A stretch of DNA of 64,000 nucleotides, taken from NCBI RefSeq assembly GCF_008386235.1, contig NZ_CP040671.1, positions 2,110,001 through 2,174,000 of the forward strand, given 5' to 3'. The translations under genes and the position numbers were made by a program. Numbering within the stretch: the stretch's first letter is position 1; each line of letters starts with the position of its first letter. The notes beneath the pieces were generated by a model. That model did no database searches and was not told the DNA's origin. It worked only from the letters and a program-made list of their open reading frames with translations. Of this stretch, positions 28,944-37,613 are shown in pieces. Origin of the DNA: Thermosynechococcus sp. CL-1 (GTDB lineage: Bacteria > Cyanobacteriota > Cyanobacteriia > Thermosynechococcales > Thermosynechococcaceae).

Positions 28944-29390
28944 CTAGATGACAAACGTTGCCCCATCCCCTTGAGCCGCTTGCCAACTACGGGCATCAAA
29001 GTATAAATCCTCAAGGGAAATACTGGCTAGGGCATCCTGAAGTTTTTGGTGCAGACGTTGCCAGAGGCTGAGGGTTACCCAATCTGCTGTGCTGTCTTCT
29101 GGTTGGGGAGGATGCAAAAACAGGGGGGTCGGCGATTCACCAACGGCAGTGAGGATGTCCCGCAGGGAAATGGCGGCCGGCGGACGGGCCAGTTGATAGC
29201 CCCCATAGACGCCTCGCAGCGATCGCACCAAGCCAGCCCGCCGCAATTCAATCAAGAGTTTTTCCAGATAGGGGGCAGGAATCTTTTGCCGCTCAGCAAT
29301 GGCGCGCACGGAGGCAGGCCCATAGTTGGGTAACAGACTCAAGTCCAATAGAGCCTTGATACTGTAGTGGCCACGGGTGGTGAGGGTCAC
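28944..29390 (-). CDS. Rrf2-family transcriptional regulator without cysteines
   Basis: 148 residues. The winged-helix start MTLTTRGHYSIKALLDLSLL and APYLEKLLIELRRAGLVRSLRGVYGGYQLARP are typical of Rrf2 proteins (IscR, NsrR, CymR). Unlike Fe-S sensing members it contains no cysteine at all, so it cannot hold a cluster through the usual three Cys; it may resemble cluster-free CymR-type members. It overlaps the upstream SagB/ThcOx gene by 4 bp and is probably translated from the same message. Confidence 0.85.
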   Translation of the reverse strand: MTLTTRGHYSIKALLDLSLLPNYGPASVRAIAERQKIPAPYLEKLLIELRRAGLVRSLRGVYGGYQLARPPAAISLRDILTAVGESPTPLFLHPPQPEDSTADWVTLSLWQRLHQKLQDALASISLEDLYFDARSWQAAQGDGATFVI

Positions 29391-30922
29391 GCTGCTTTGC
29401 CAACGGTGGTAATGTACAGAACCGCTTCTTGCGGGGGAATGCCCAAGAGATCGTTGACCTGATCATCAAAGAAACCGCCAATGCCACTGACCCCTAGCCC
29501 CAAAGCGGTGGCAGCCAAATTGATCCGCTGTCCAAGGTGGCCAGCATCCATGTGGAGGTAGCGATAAGCCCGTTCCCCATAGCGAGCGATCGCCCGCTCC
29601 AGATTGGCGGTATGGAAAATCACCACGGCGGCATCGCGACCGAGGTCTTGATTGAGGCAGAGGAAATGCAACTGCTCTTGAAAGTTCTTGAAGCGAATTT
29701 GGCGTAGCTCATGCTCGGCCACAGCATAGTAGTAGCAGCCCTCCTCCAGATCCTTGACCCGCGTCACGGCAATAAAGGTTTCCACCAATGTCGGGTCAAA
29801 GAAACTAGGGGCTTCATCTAGGCCTTGATCGCGGTAGTCCTGAGGATGGTAGGCAAAGGTGAGCAGGGCAGCCAGTTGATCCACCTCAATCCCTTGGCCA
29901 CTGTACTGACGAGTCGAGCGCCGCTGCAGAATAGTTTGCTGGAGAGCGGCTAGATGGGTTTCCCAGTCAATGATGGTTTTGCTGAGACTCACCCGCAGAC
30001 CAAAGGGAAAGTTGTATTTACTAGCAGGGGGTTCAGTAGGCTCCTTGGCAGGGGGGCTGGGGATCTCTTTGGCCATGCCGTAGATCATGTCACTATTGGT
30101 GAGGGCACTGGCACGATGGTAAGCCTTCAGTAGCTCGCCACTGGCGATCGCCCCATAGTCATAGCAGGTGGCAGAGGCCAACACTGCGGGGAACGTGGAC
30201 AAGTTTTCACCCACTTCGAGTAAATTGGCAAGGGCAACCACTGCCAACACTCCCTCCTGTTCTGGATCAAGGTAAAGCAGTTCATTCATTTGGGCATCCA
30301 CAAAACCACCAATGAAGTGAGCGCGAAAGTCATGGATATTGGCGGCCAGTTCCACATTCCCCAAAAGGTGCCCAATGTCGAGGCAAATGCGGCGATAGGC
30401 GCGATCGCCATAACGCCAAGCGGAACGGTAAAAGACGGCTGTCACGATCAGCGCAATGTGCGTCCTTTCTAGCGCTGGATGCCAAAGACAAGCGGCCTGT
30501 AGGGCTGACCAAGAATAGCTTTGCCACACCTGCACAAGGGCATGGTCTTTCACTTGGTAGTTATAAATGCCAGCGGGAATGGCGGTGTCGTTGCGAGTGA
30601 GGAGATAGATTTCCGCTGGATATAGCCCCCCGGCAGAAGGTGCTGCCCGCATATAAAAGGGCTGATCGGGATAGGGAACCACCCCAGTAATGCCATAGGT
30701 ACAGTACAACAACCGTGAAAGTCGCTGCCAGTGGGGGTGAGCTGCCCCCTGCTCAGGTTCTAAAAACGGCTTGAGGGAGAAGGACTGACCAAGGGGATAG
30801 GTTTTGAAGGGACTGGGCTGGCGACTAAAATCGAGCGGTGCTGCCTGTTGGGCTAAGGTCTCAGGGGCGTACTTGGTGCGTTCGTGGTAATGCTGTGCCA
30901 AGGAAAGCGGTTGAAACCCCAT
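29387..30922 (-). CDS. Tandem SagB/ThcOx-type flavin oxidoreductase
   Basis: 511 residues with two nitroreductase-like halves. The first (about 1-260) has AAPSAGGLYPAEIYLLTRN and HLLGNVELAANIH; the second (about 300-511) has QTILQRRSTRQYSGQGIEV, YRYLHMDAGHLGQRINLAATALGLGVSGIGGF (described in part). These FMN-dependent enzymes oxidise azolines to azoles in thiazole/oxazole peptide natural products, but many stand-alone homologues exist. No cyclodehydratase or precursor peptide is nearby. Its 3' end overlaps the Rrf2 regulator gene. The substrate is unknown. Confidence 0.8.
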   Translation of the reverse strand: MGFQPLSLAQHYHERTKYAPETLAQQAAPLDFSRQPSPFKTYPLGQSFSLKPFLEPEQGAAHPHWQRLSRLLYCTYGITGVVPYPDQPFYMRAAPSAGGLYPAEIYLLTRNDTAIPAGIYNYQVKDHALVQVWQSYSWSALQAACLWHPALERTHIALIVTAVFYRSAWRYGDRAYRRICLDIGHLLGNVELAANIHDFRAHFIGGFVDAQMNELLYLDPEQEGVLAVVALANLLEVGENLSTFPAVLASATCYDYGAIASGELLKAYHRASALTNSDMIYGMAKEIPSPPAKEPTEPPASKYNFPFGLRVSLSKTIIDWETHLAALQQTILQRRSTRQYSGQGIEVDQLAALLTFAYHPQDYRDQGLDEAPSFFDPTLVETFIAVTRVKDLEEGCYYYAVAEHELRQIRFKNFQEQLHFLCLNQDLGRDAAVVIFHTANLERAIARYGERAYRYLHMDAGHLGQRINLAATALGLGVSGIGGFFDDQVNDLLGIPPQEAVLYITTVGKAA

Positions 30923-31043
30923 TGTGGTGCCTCACCAAGTTAAGAAACCATTAAATAAAATGAACTTCTTCAATAAATCCCCCTACAGTCAAAAAGGTTT
31001 AGGTAGAAATACTTAGTCACAGTACAACGCTCTTTATACCATT

Positions 31044-31574
31044 ATGGCCAAATTCAGCAATGAGGAACTATTGGCAGCCTATGCAGCGGGGGAACGAGAT
31101 TTTCGGGGCAGCGATCTGACGGGTCTGAGCCTTTTTGACACCAATCTCAGCGATGCCGATTTTAGTGACAGTGATCTGGAGAATGCCTATCTGCCCTATT
31201 GCCAGTTGAATCGAATTCAAGCGACTGCCACCAATCTACGCCACAGTGAATTAGGGGATGCTCAGTTGTATCAAGCGAACCTTGCGGCAGCAGATCTTGA
31301 AGGAGCCAACCTTGTCCGCACCAACCTCCGATCGGCCAATTTGGAACGGGCAAACCTGCAAGGCGCTAATCTTCAGGGGGCGGATCTGCGCTATGCCAAT
31401 TTGCGACAAGCAAATCTCCAAGGGGCCAACCTGCAACAGGCCAATTTAGAGCAGGCAGATTTAACGGCAGCACAGGTACAGCGGTGTAATTTTTTTCGGG
31501 CAACGGGTGTTGATCTGTCGGCTGCGGTGTGCGATCGCACCACAGTTTATCCCGATGGCTATTTTTACCCCTGA
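31044..31574 (+). CDS. Pentapeptide repeat protein
   Basis: 176 residues. From about residue 20 to 150 the sequence follows the A(D/N)LXX pattern, for example GANLQGADLRYANLRQANLQ, which folds as a right-handed quadrilateral beta helix. A short helical start (MAKFSNEELLAAYAAGERDF) precedes it. No catalytic domain. Function of such small cyanobacterial proteins is unknown. The last 10 bases overlap the end of the convergent cobL gene. Confidence 0.9.
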   Translation: MAKFSNEELLAAYAAGERDFRGSDLTGLSLFDTNLSDADFSDSDLENAYLPYCQLNRIQATATNLRHSELGDAQLYQANLAAADLEGANLVRTNLRSANLERANLQGANLQGADLRYANLRQANLQGANLQQANLEQADLTAAQVQRCNFFRATGVDLSAAVCDRTTVYPDGYFYP

Positions 31575-32812
31575 CTCAGGGTGATGAGGGTGACTGGATT
31601 GAGGGGATGGAGGCGGTGGCCTTGACCCAAGGGAACGGAGCGGCTGAGTTGCACGTGTAGCACTTGCGGGCTGATTTGCTGGGTTTGACACCAGTGGAGA
31701 ACTTGGCCTTGGTGTTCAAGGGTGGCGATCGCCAGCACCACCCGGCCGCCAGCTTTCAAGTGTGACCAACAATAGTCAAGATTGGCCAGTAATTGGGCAC
31801 CACTGCCGCCAATAAACACGCGATCCGGTTGCGGCAAGCCACTGAGGCTCTGGGGAGCCGCCCCTTGGATTGGGATCAGATTGGTCAAACCAAAAGCCTT
31901 GCGGTTGCGCTCAATCAGTTGGCAGCCAATCGCCGTTTTCTCGATCCCATAGATGGTGGCTTGGGGAGCAAGGCGGGCGATTTCCACAGCGACACTGCCG
32001 GTGCCGGCACCTATATCCCAAACGGTTTCGATAGTGCTGGTGAGGGCAAGTTCCGCCAAGGCCAATACCCGCACTTCCCGCTTCGTCATCAAGCTGGGGC
32101 GATCGCCAAAGGTGAAAAATTGATCATCCCCTAAGCCAAAAACGGGCTGTTCCCGAGGGGGTAGGTGCTGGGGTTGACGCAGGAGCACCACCAAATTCAA
32201 GGGATGTACTGGCGGCAATTCCGTCACTGGTTGGGCTAAGTCCCACCGCAGAATGGCTTCCTCTGCGCTACCCAAGGCCTGACACACCCACGCCCGATAG
32301 GACACAGGCAGGTGCAATGCTTGATATAAGCGGCTAATGGCAGCAATATTAGCCTCACCATCGGTATAGATGGCAATTTTCTCCACCCCCCGCTGCAACA
32401 GCGGCACCAACCCGGCTAAATCGCGACCGTGGGCACTGTAGATCACGGCATCCTGCCAAGGGAGCTTGAGGCGACTAAAGGCCAACTGCACCGCACTGAG
32501 GTGGGGATGAAATGTCAACTGATCGGGGGTAAAAACTTCAAGGAGCCAGCGTCCCAAGCCGTAAAACAGGGGATCGCCACTGGTGAGAATGACCACTTGG
32601 GGGTCGGGGGTTGTTGCCAAGTGGGTTTGAATCGCCTTGAAAGTGGCATGAAAGTCTCGTAGAGACAAGCGGGGGGCGTCTCCATGGGGAATCAACTGAA
32701 GATGGCGATCGCTCCCCACCAAGAGCGTCGCTGTGCGAATAATTTCCTGAACTGTTGCCCCCAACCCTGCCAGCCCCTCTAGGCCAATGCCGACTACATG
32801 AATCGGGGTCAC
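31565..32812 (-). CDS. cobL: Precorrin-6Y C5,15-methyltransferase (decarboxylating), CbiE-CbiT fusion
   Basis: 415 residues. The N-terminal CbiE domain has IHVVGIGLEGLAGLG and VILTSGDPLFYGLGRWLL. The C-terminal CbiT domain (about 220-415) has WDIGAGTGSVAVEIARLAP, a SAM-binding loop, and PDRVFIGGSG. It methylates C5 and C15 and removes the acetate at C12 during cobalamin corrin synthesis. It overlaps cobH by 4 bp (ATGA). Confidence 0.92.
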   Translation of the reverse strand: MTPIHVVGIGLEGLAGLGATVQEIIRTATLLVGSDRHLQLIPHGDAPRLSLRDFHATFKAIQTHLATTPDPQVVILTSGDPLFYGLGRWLLEVFTPDQLTFHPHLSAVQLAFSRLKLPWQDAVIYSAHGRDLAGLVPLLQRGVEKIAIYTDGEANIAAISRLYQALHLPVSYRAWVCQALGSAEEAILRWDLAQPVTELPPVHPLNLVVLLRQPQHLPPREQPVFGLGDDQFFTFGDRPSLMTKREVRVLALAELALTSTIETVWDIGAGTGSVAVEIARLAPQATIYGIEKTAIGCQLIERNRKAFGLTNLIPIQGAAPQSLSGLPQPDRVFIGGSGAQLLANLDYCWSHLKAGGRVVLAIATLEHQGQVLHWCQTQQISPQVLHVQLSRSVPLGQGHRLHPLNPVTLITLSQG

Positions 32813-33423
32813 GCTGACTCCTCACTATCGGCCAACTCCAGTAGGGCATTCACAATCGCTGCCGCCACAGGCGACCCCCCCTTGCGACCGGCAACGCGAA
32901 TTTGAGGCACGGGCAGTTGGGCAAGGGCTGCTTTTGACTCTACAACATTGACAAAGCCAACGGGGACACCAATGACGCCCGCCGGCGGTACACGGGTTTG
33001 TTGCAGGCGATCGCACAGGGCAAGGAGCGCCGTTGGCGCATTCCCAACCACAAACAGGCCATAGGGCCACTGTTGCCAAGCGCGGATCATCCCTGCTTCG
33101 CTGCGGGTTTGACTAGGGGCGGTGTGGCTGCCATCGTCGAGGGCGGTAATAATTGGATTCTGAAAGGTACGGCTGACCATGGTTTGAATGCCGACCCTGA
33201 CCATGGCCACATCGGTAATAATCGGCACACCTGAGCGCAGGGCCTGTGTGATGTGGGCGATCGCCCCCGGCGAAATCTCCAGCAGGTTCTTAAACTCAAA
33301 ATCTGCTGTGCTGTGGATAATTCGCCGCAAAATCGCATAGCTTGGGGCATCAAAAGGGTGAGGACCGATCTCGCGATCAATGATGGCAAAACTGGCTTGG
33401 GCAATGGGATGCAGCAGAGACAC
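32809..33423 (-). CDS. cobH: Precorrin-8X methylmutase
   Basis: 204 residues from the GTG at 33423. The open frame extends to 33513, but that would run through the tRNA-Ser gene, and the family starts near HPIAQASFAIIDREIG. CobH/CbiC moves the C11 methyl to C12 to give hydrogenobyrinic acid (or the cobalt form). Conserved segments: DVAMVRVGIQ and GVIGVPVGFVNVVESKAAL and RKGGSPVAAAIVNALL. Coupled to cobL by overlap. Confidence 0.9.
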   Translation of the reverse strand: MSLLHPIAQASFAIIDREIGPHPFDAPSYAILRRIIHSTADFEFKNLLEISPGAIAHITQALRSGVPIITDVAMVRVGIQTMVSRTFQNPIITALDDGSHTAPSQTRSEAGMIRAWQQWPYGLFVVGNAPTALLALCDRLQQTRVPPAGVIGVPVGFVNVVESKAALAQLPVPQIRVAGRKGGSPVAAAIVNALLELADSEESA

Positions 33424-33459
33424 AGGACTTCTGATAGGATAGTAGAACTGCCTAAACGT

Positions 33460-33544
33460 GGAGAGATGGCCGAGTGGTCGAAGGCGCAGCACTGGAAATG
33501 CTGTGTGGGGCAACTCACCGAGGGTTCGAATCCCTCTCTCTCCG
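33460..33544 (+). tRNA. tRNA-Ser (GGA)
   Basis: 85 bases with a 7-bp acceptor stem (GGAGAGA at 33460-33466 with TCTCTCC at 33537-33543) and discriminator G. The anticodon loop CTGGAAA at about 33492-33498 gives anticodon GGA (UCC/UCU codons). A long variable arm (TGGGGCAACTCA region) and T-arm GAGGGTTCGAATCCCTC confirm the serine type. CCA is not encoded. It is divergent from cobH, 36 bp away. Confidence 0.95.
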
Positions 33545-33647
33545 TCCTATTGTTATCTTGCCACTACAGGGGGTATCCTTTGCGGCAACCAAGGGAGAGG
33601 TGGCTGCCCTAAAATAGAAAACATAGAGAATACTCCCAACGCAGTTA

Positions 33648-33677
33648 GGGGTTCTTAAGTGCTTAATTTCTAACCCC
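33648..33677 (+). other. Leader hairpin before a small exported protein
   Basis: GGGGTT (33648-33653) pairs with AACCCC (33672-33677), and inside it TTAAG (33655-33659) pairs with CTTAA (33662-33666) over a 2-base loop. It ends 17 bases before the ATG and is not followed by a T run, so it is more likely an untranslated-leader structure than a terminator. Confidence 0.45.
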
Positions 33678-33694
33678 CTTGAGGATTCTTTACT

Positions 33695-33991
33695 ATGCGT
33701 TTCTCCTCAATCCCTTGGATAGTAATTGCCAGTATGCTGCCTGCTGTACCTGTCTTTGCTAATTCCGCTGCCATTGGCACGATTCAAGTTAGCCCCGAGT
33801 TGCGATCGGCACTGCAATCAGCCCCCGATCCTACGGCAAACCCCAATGCTGTCCAACCTGCGAGTAATATGGCAGAGATTGAAAACAGCCTAGAGATTTC
33901 GCCTGTGCCTACTCGCCCCGATCCAAAGGTGTACAGGCAGTTTGAAGAGCCGCGTAATAATCGCGGTCTTGGCTTCAAAGTGGGCATCTAG
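33695..33991 (+). CDS. Small exported protein of unknown function
   Basis: 98 residues. MRFSSIPWIVIASMLPAVPVFA is a clear Sec signal peptide with cleavage likely after VFA. The mature part is short, Pro/Asn-rich and ends KVYRQFEEPRNNRGLGFKVGI. I do not recognise the family. GAGG about 12 bases upstream serves the ATG. The stop codon overlaps the last bases of the convergent murQ. Confidence 0.6.
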   Translation: MRFSSIPWIVIASMLPAVPVFANSAAIGTIQVSPELRSALQSAPDPTANPNAVQPASNMAEIENSLEISPVPTRPDPKVYRQFEEPRNNRGLGFKVGI

Positions 33992-34914
33992 GGATTCAGG
34001 GCAGTACTTTTGGCCGCGTGCAGTTGGCCATTGTGTTGATCGAGTAGAGCTTGAGCGGCAAGGGCGTCCAGTCCTGTCCAGTACATGAGCAGAGCACGCT
34101 TCACTTGGTAGCCACTGCGTTCGAGAAGGTCTGCTGCTGCTGCGCGATCAATTCCCGTGAGATCCGTAAGAATCCGCAGGGCACGATCCAAAAGCTTACG
34201 GTTGCTGACGGCTACATCCACCATGCGGTTGCCATAGACTTTGCCCAACTGCACCATCACCCCCGTGGAAATGATATTCAATGCCATCTTTGTGGCAGTA
34301 CCGGCTTTCAAACGGGTGGATCCGGCAAGGAGTTCAGGCCCCACCAACAGGCGAATGTCAATGTCGGCAGCCCGCTGTAGCTGATCCGAGGGAACACAGG
34401 CCATAAAGACCGTAAGTGCCCCTACTGCTTGCGCTGCATCCAGTGCCCCATGGACATAGGGAGTGGTTCCGCCAGCGGTAATCCCAATCAAGACATCTTG
34501 GGCAGTGATCTGGCGATCGCCCACCACGGCGGCGCCATCTTCGTAGCGATCCTCAAGGCCTTCAGAACTGCGCACAAGGGCAGCCTCACCGCCAGCCAGA
34601 ATGCCTTGAACCAAATGGGGCGGTGTACAAAACGTGGGCGGACATTCGGCAGCATCCAAAACCCCCAAGCGACCACTGGTGCCGGCACCAATGTAGAAGA
34701 GGCGTCCCCCTTGGCGAAGGCGGGCTGCTGTGGCGGTAATGGTTTGGGCTAAGGCCTCGCGGGCTTGGGCGATCGCCCGCAGCGTCTGGGCATCTTCCTG
34801 ATTAAAAAGATCAACTAGTTCCAAGGGAGTGAGCTGATCCAGATTCTGGCTGGCGGGATTGATCTGCTCCGTCAAGAGATGACCACGACTAGGGAGTTCT
34901 TGGAGGTCTGTCAT
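33988..34914 (-). CDS. murQ: N-acetylmuramic acid 6-phosphate etherase
   Basis: 308 residues. An SIS domain with YIGAGTSGRLGVLDAAECPPTF (sugar phosphate loop) and the signature STRLKAGTATKMALNIISTG, then a C-terminal helical part DRAAAADLLERSGYQVKRALL. MurQ splits the lactyl ether of MurNAc-6-P to GlcNAc-6-P in cell-wall recycling. No murK or anmK is adjacent; the partner gene here is a membrane-anchored VOC protein that overlaps it by 4 bp. Confidence 0.93.
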   Translation of the reverse strand: MTDLQELPSRGHLLTEQINPASQNLDQLTPLELVDLFNQEDAQTLRAIAQAREALAQTITATAARLRQGGRLFYIGAGTSGRLGVLDAAECPPTFCTPPHLVQGILAGGEAALVRSSEGLEDRYEDGAAVVGDRQITAQDVLIGITAGGTTPYVHGALDAAQAVGALTVFMACVPSDQLQRAADIDIRLLVGPELLAGSTRLKAGTATKMALNIISTGVMVQLGKVYGNRMVDVAVSNRKLLDRALRILTDLTGIDRAAAADLLERSGYQVKRALLMYWTGLDALAAQALLDQHNGQLHAAKSTALNP

Positions 34915-35480
34915 GGCCGCGCTGAAATTTCTGCCATTTCAATCACAGTGCCGTCGTAGTCCTTAACAAGGAAATTGAGGGGGCGATCGCTGCGCATTTT
35001 GTAGCGCAACTGCCGCCGCTGAATCCGCAGCAATAGGAGCTCGAGGCACTCACGGTCAAAACAGACATGGCGCTGACGGTTGCGTTCCCCCTTGCTGGCA
35101 CCACTAATGACATGCAGTTGCGTATTTTTCTTGAGTTGGTACCACAACCCATCCCTAGGGCTGGGGCGCTTGGGGCTGCTGTAGCTCAAGGCCGAGGGCA
35201 CATAGAGCGGATCCATCGAAGCCACGCCAAGGGTTTGCTCATAGTTGTAGTAGTAGTGCAGCGGTACATCAGCGATCGGCAAATGCAACTCCTGCTCGTA
35301 GAACTGCCGCGCGTGCTCTAGATCCGAAACCATGATCGTATAGACTTTGGGGGCACTGGACAAAAAGAGCCACATTGCCCCTGCGTAGCCCATCAGCAGC
35401 ATGATCATAATCCCCTGGGTGGAGAATACCCCATCCCAGAGACCATCCAGCCAAGCAAATAAAGGAGGAGTCAACAACAT
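34911..35480 (-). CDS. Membrane-anchored glyoxalase/VOC-fold protein
   Basis: 189 residues. A hydrophobic helix near residues 22-42 (GIMIMLLMGYAGAMWLFL) precedes a domain beginning VYTIMVSDLEHARQFYEQEL, the typical first beta-alpha unit of the VOC superfamily, and closing with NFLVKDYDGTVIEMAE. Conserved His and Glu could bind metal, but no activity can be assigned. It is translationally coupled to murQ. Confidence 0.65.
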   Translation of the reverse strand: MLLTPPLFAWLDGLWDGVFSTQGIMIMLLMGYAGAMWLFLSSAPKVYTIMVSDLEHARQFYEQELHLPIADVPLHYYYNYEQTLGVASMDPLYVPSALSYSSPKRPSPRDGLWYQLKKNTQLHVISGASKGERNRQRHVCFDRECLELLLLRIQRRQLRYKMRSDRPLNFLVKDYDGTVIEMAEISARP

Positions 35481-35611
35481 GCCAAGGTTCTGGGGAAAGC
35501 TCCTTTCATTCTAGTGACTATCGTAGTTACTGTTCGGGTTTTTCACCGAATTTAGGTCTTTACTCCATTTTGACATACTCCTACAACTAAAGTCGCAAAG
35601 GGCTTTTCCCT

Positions 35612-35752
35612 ATGAAAGCGATCGCCCTGATGATTTTAATGGGCATCAGCTCTGTTTATGTAGGTGCCCACTGGGTGAGTGATGTATTAGCAGGCTACTG
35701 TGTGGGCGATGCGATTTACTTAGTAACGGTGCGATACCTCGAACGCTCCTAG
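35612..35752 (+). pseudogene. C-terminal remnant of a PAP2-family phosphatase
   Basis: A 46-codon open frame encodes MKAIALMILMGISSVYVGAHWVSDVLAGYCVG and a short tail. VGAHWVSDVLAGYCVG matches the third PAP2 motif (SRxxxGxHxxxDVxxG), with its His and Asp. Motifs 1 and 2 and all other membrane helices are missing and I see no frame encoding them upstream. It is probably a decayed lipid phosphatase gene, although a tiny membrane protein cannot be excluded. Confidence 0.6.
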
Positions 35753-35783
35753 ATGTTTGGTTATTTGCTAGGAGCGGCCCAAC

Positions 35784-36812
35784 CTATTCATCTGCAAAGA
35801 TGTAGTCGTAGAGTTCTTCGGGCTTAGGCTCAGGACTTTCCTCGGCAAAGGCCACAGCATCATCAACAATTGCCTGTACTTTTTGCTCAATGGCACGCAG
35901 GTCTTCGCTAGTGGCCAATTCCTGCTCCACGAGGTAGGCACCCAGCTTTTTGATGGGATCGCGCTTCAGCCAAAATTCTTTCTCTTCTTTGGAGCGCAGT
36001 TCATCGGGATCGGCAAGGGAGTGCCCCCGGAAACGGTAGGTCAACGCTTCAATGAGGGTGGGGCCTTCTCCGGCACGGGCACGGGCGATCGCCGCCTCAG
36101 CCACTGTACGCACCGCCAGCACATCCATGCCATCCACTTCTTCACCTACCATGCCAAAGACCTTGGCCTTCTTGTAGATTTCTGTTTCGGAACTGGCACG
36201 CTCATGGGCCATACCGATCGCCCACTTGTTATTTTCTACAATGAAAAGAATAGGTAATTTCCAGAGTGCCGCCATATTCAAGCACTCAAAGAACTGGCCA
36301 TTATTGCTGGCACCATCGCCAAAGAAACAGGCGGTGACCTGATCGGCTTTGGCATCGCCCATCACCTGACGGCGGTACATCGTCTGAAATGCTGCCCCCG
36401 TTGCGACTGGAATCCCCTCAGCGACAAAGGCAAAGCCCCCCAAGAGATTATGCTTGGCAGAAAAGAGGTGCATTGAGCCGCCCCGGCCTTTGCTACACCC
36501 CGTTGCCTTGCCAAAGAGTTCAGCCATCACTTCACGGGCAGGAACACCGGCGCTCAGGGCATGAACGTGATCGCGATAGGTACTGCAGACGTAATCATCG
36601 GGACGCATCGCCTTGATCACACCTGTAGAGACTGCCTCTTGACCGTTGTAGAGGTGGACAAAGCCAAACATCCGCCCTCGGTAGTACATTTCGGCACACT
36701 TATCTTCAAAGGTGCGCCCCAGTACCATATCTTCATAGAGCATTAACCCCTGCTCACGGGTAATCGTGGTTTGGGGAATGGACAAAGAGGGCAGACTACG
36801 CTCTTGAACCAT
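35784..36812 (-). CDS. pdhA: Pyruvate dehydrogenase E1 component alpha subunit
   Basis: 342 residues. The thiamine diphosphate motif [20 protein letters not shown] ending with NN is intact, as is the phosphorylation-loop equivalent [16 protein letters not shown]. With PdhB it decarboxylates pyruvate for acetyl-CoA. It stands alone; pdhB is not adjacent. Upstream, on the minus strand, the 14-mer GAAAAGGGCTGTAA is followed six bases later by a -10-like TACAAT. Confidence 0.95.
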   Translation of the reverse strand: MVQERSLPSLSIPQTTITREQGLMLYEDMVLGRTFEDKCAEMYYRGRMFGFVHLYNGQEAVSTGVIKAMRPDDYVCSTYRDHVHALSAGVPAREVMAELFGKATGCSKGRGGSMHLFSAKHNLLGGFAFVAEGIPVATGAAFQTMYRRQVMGDAKADQVTACFFGDGASNNGQFFECLNMAALWKLPILFIVENNKWAIGMAHERASSETEIYKKAKVFGMVGEEVDGMDVLAVRTVAEAAIARARAGEGPTLIEALTYRFRGHSLADPDELRSKEEKEFWLKRDPIKKLGAYLVEQELATSEDLRAIEQKVQAIVDDAVAFAEESPEPKPEELYDYIFADE

Positions 36813-36890
36813 AGTAGGCAGTGATCAACCTAGGGTAAACGCCGTACCAACAGGGCAAGCCGCCGTTGGCATCACACTATTGTACTCAAA

Positions 36891-36904
36891 TTACAGCCCT
36901 TTTC
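36891..36904 (-). promoter_or_regulatory. Shared 14-mer GAAAAGGGCTGTAA upstream of pdhA
   Basis: Read toward pdhA, the exact 14-mer lies 79-92 bases before the start codon and six bases before TACAAT (a possible -10 at 36879-36884). The same 14-mer in the same orientation is upstream of rpiA and of the response regulator gene. A factor bound here would touch the -35 region. No known cyanobacterial box (NtcA, RpaB/HLR1, Fur) matches it in my reading. Confidence 0.55.
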
Positions 36905-36944
36905 TTAAATATGGGAGTGACAAGGGAATGCCAGCCTCTGCTAA

Positions 36945-37184
36945 TCACAGTAAATGAGTATTCCTGCCCCCTGCTGGTTTGCTAAAAAGAGAAGCAGGAT
37001 AGATGTGGGCAGCAGCCATTGCCTCTGGGTCAAAACGTTTTGCTAGGGTCGTTTGCAGACCGTGCCATGCAGTTTCTAGGATGCAACTGGGTAAGTCTCC
37101 TTCCTCTGCAGCTGCGATGAGCGCTTCAAGGTCTGTTGGCGGTTCATTGTCGGGAATGGCGATTAAAATTGCAGCAATACTCAT
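36945..37184 (-). CDS. Small hypothetical protein
   Basis: 79 residues, acidic in the middle (DNEPPTDLEALIAAAEEGDL) with a hydrophobic start. I do not recognise a family. GGGGA lies about 7 bases before the ATG. It is on the same strand as the Ycf20-like gene (37224-37556), 39 bp downstream of it, and may be cotranscribed. Confidence 0.45.
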   Translation of the reverse strand: MSIAAILIAIPDNEPPTDLEALIAAAEEGDLPSCILETAWHGLQTTLAKRFDPEAMAAAHIYPASLFSKPAGGRNTHLL

Positions 37185-37223
37185 TCAGAAGTCCCCAGTA
37201 AACTTGATCGAGGTAATCAGCAA

Positions 37224-37556
37224 CTAACTTCCCAGAAGGAAGGCAACGAGGAACAAGCCATAGAGCAGACCAAACTTCAGGGCATTGAGAATTTCACCAA
37301 AGAGAGTTTGCCGCAGTTTCCAGCGATCGCTATAGAACAAGGCACTAATCACTTCAGCAATAATTGCTACGATGCTCGAGGCCACAATATCTAAATAGCC
37401 CAATTGACCTGCACTCGAGGAAATGGCCAAGCCCAAGAACACCCCAAAAAGAAAGGCAATAGTCAGTGTCGCTAGCCGTCGCCACGGATTTTTTAACTGC
37501 TCCTGAATCCCAGCGCCTAGACGATCAAGCAGGGTATTAAGACGGGTTTGCTGCAT
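37224..37556 (-). CDS. Ycf20-like membrane protein (DUF565)
   Basis: 110 residues with three membrane segments. TRLNTLLDRLGAGIQEQL, NPWRRLATLTIAFLFGVFLG and SSIVAIIAEVISALFYS match the Ycf20/DUF565 family of cyanobacteria and plastids; an algal relative affects non-photochemical quenching. The biochemical role is unknown. Confidence 0.8.
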   Translation of the reverse strand: MQQTRLNTLLDRLGAGIQEQLKNPWRRLATLTIAFLFGVFLGLAISSSAGQLGYLDIVASSIVAIIAEVISALFYSDRWKLRQTLFGEILNALKFGLLYGLFLVAFLLGS

Positions 37557-37613
37557 ATACTCAGGACGGGAAAAGGTTGCTAGGGTGGGCAGAGAGTGAA
37601 TGCTTGCCAGTAT

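Noticed and set aside
29387..30922. Azole-peptide (TOMM) biosynthesis cluster
   Set aside because: Only the ThcOx-like enzyme is present; no cyclodehydratase, protease or precursor peptide gene was found around it.
33424..33513. N-terminal extension of cobH
   Set aside because: It would translate through the tRNA-Ser gene; the family start fits the GTG at 33423.
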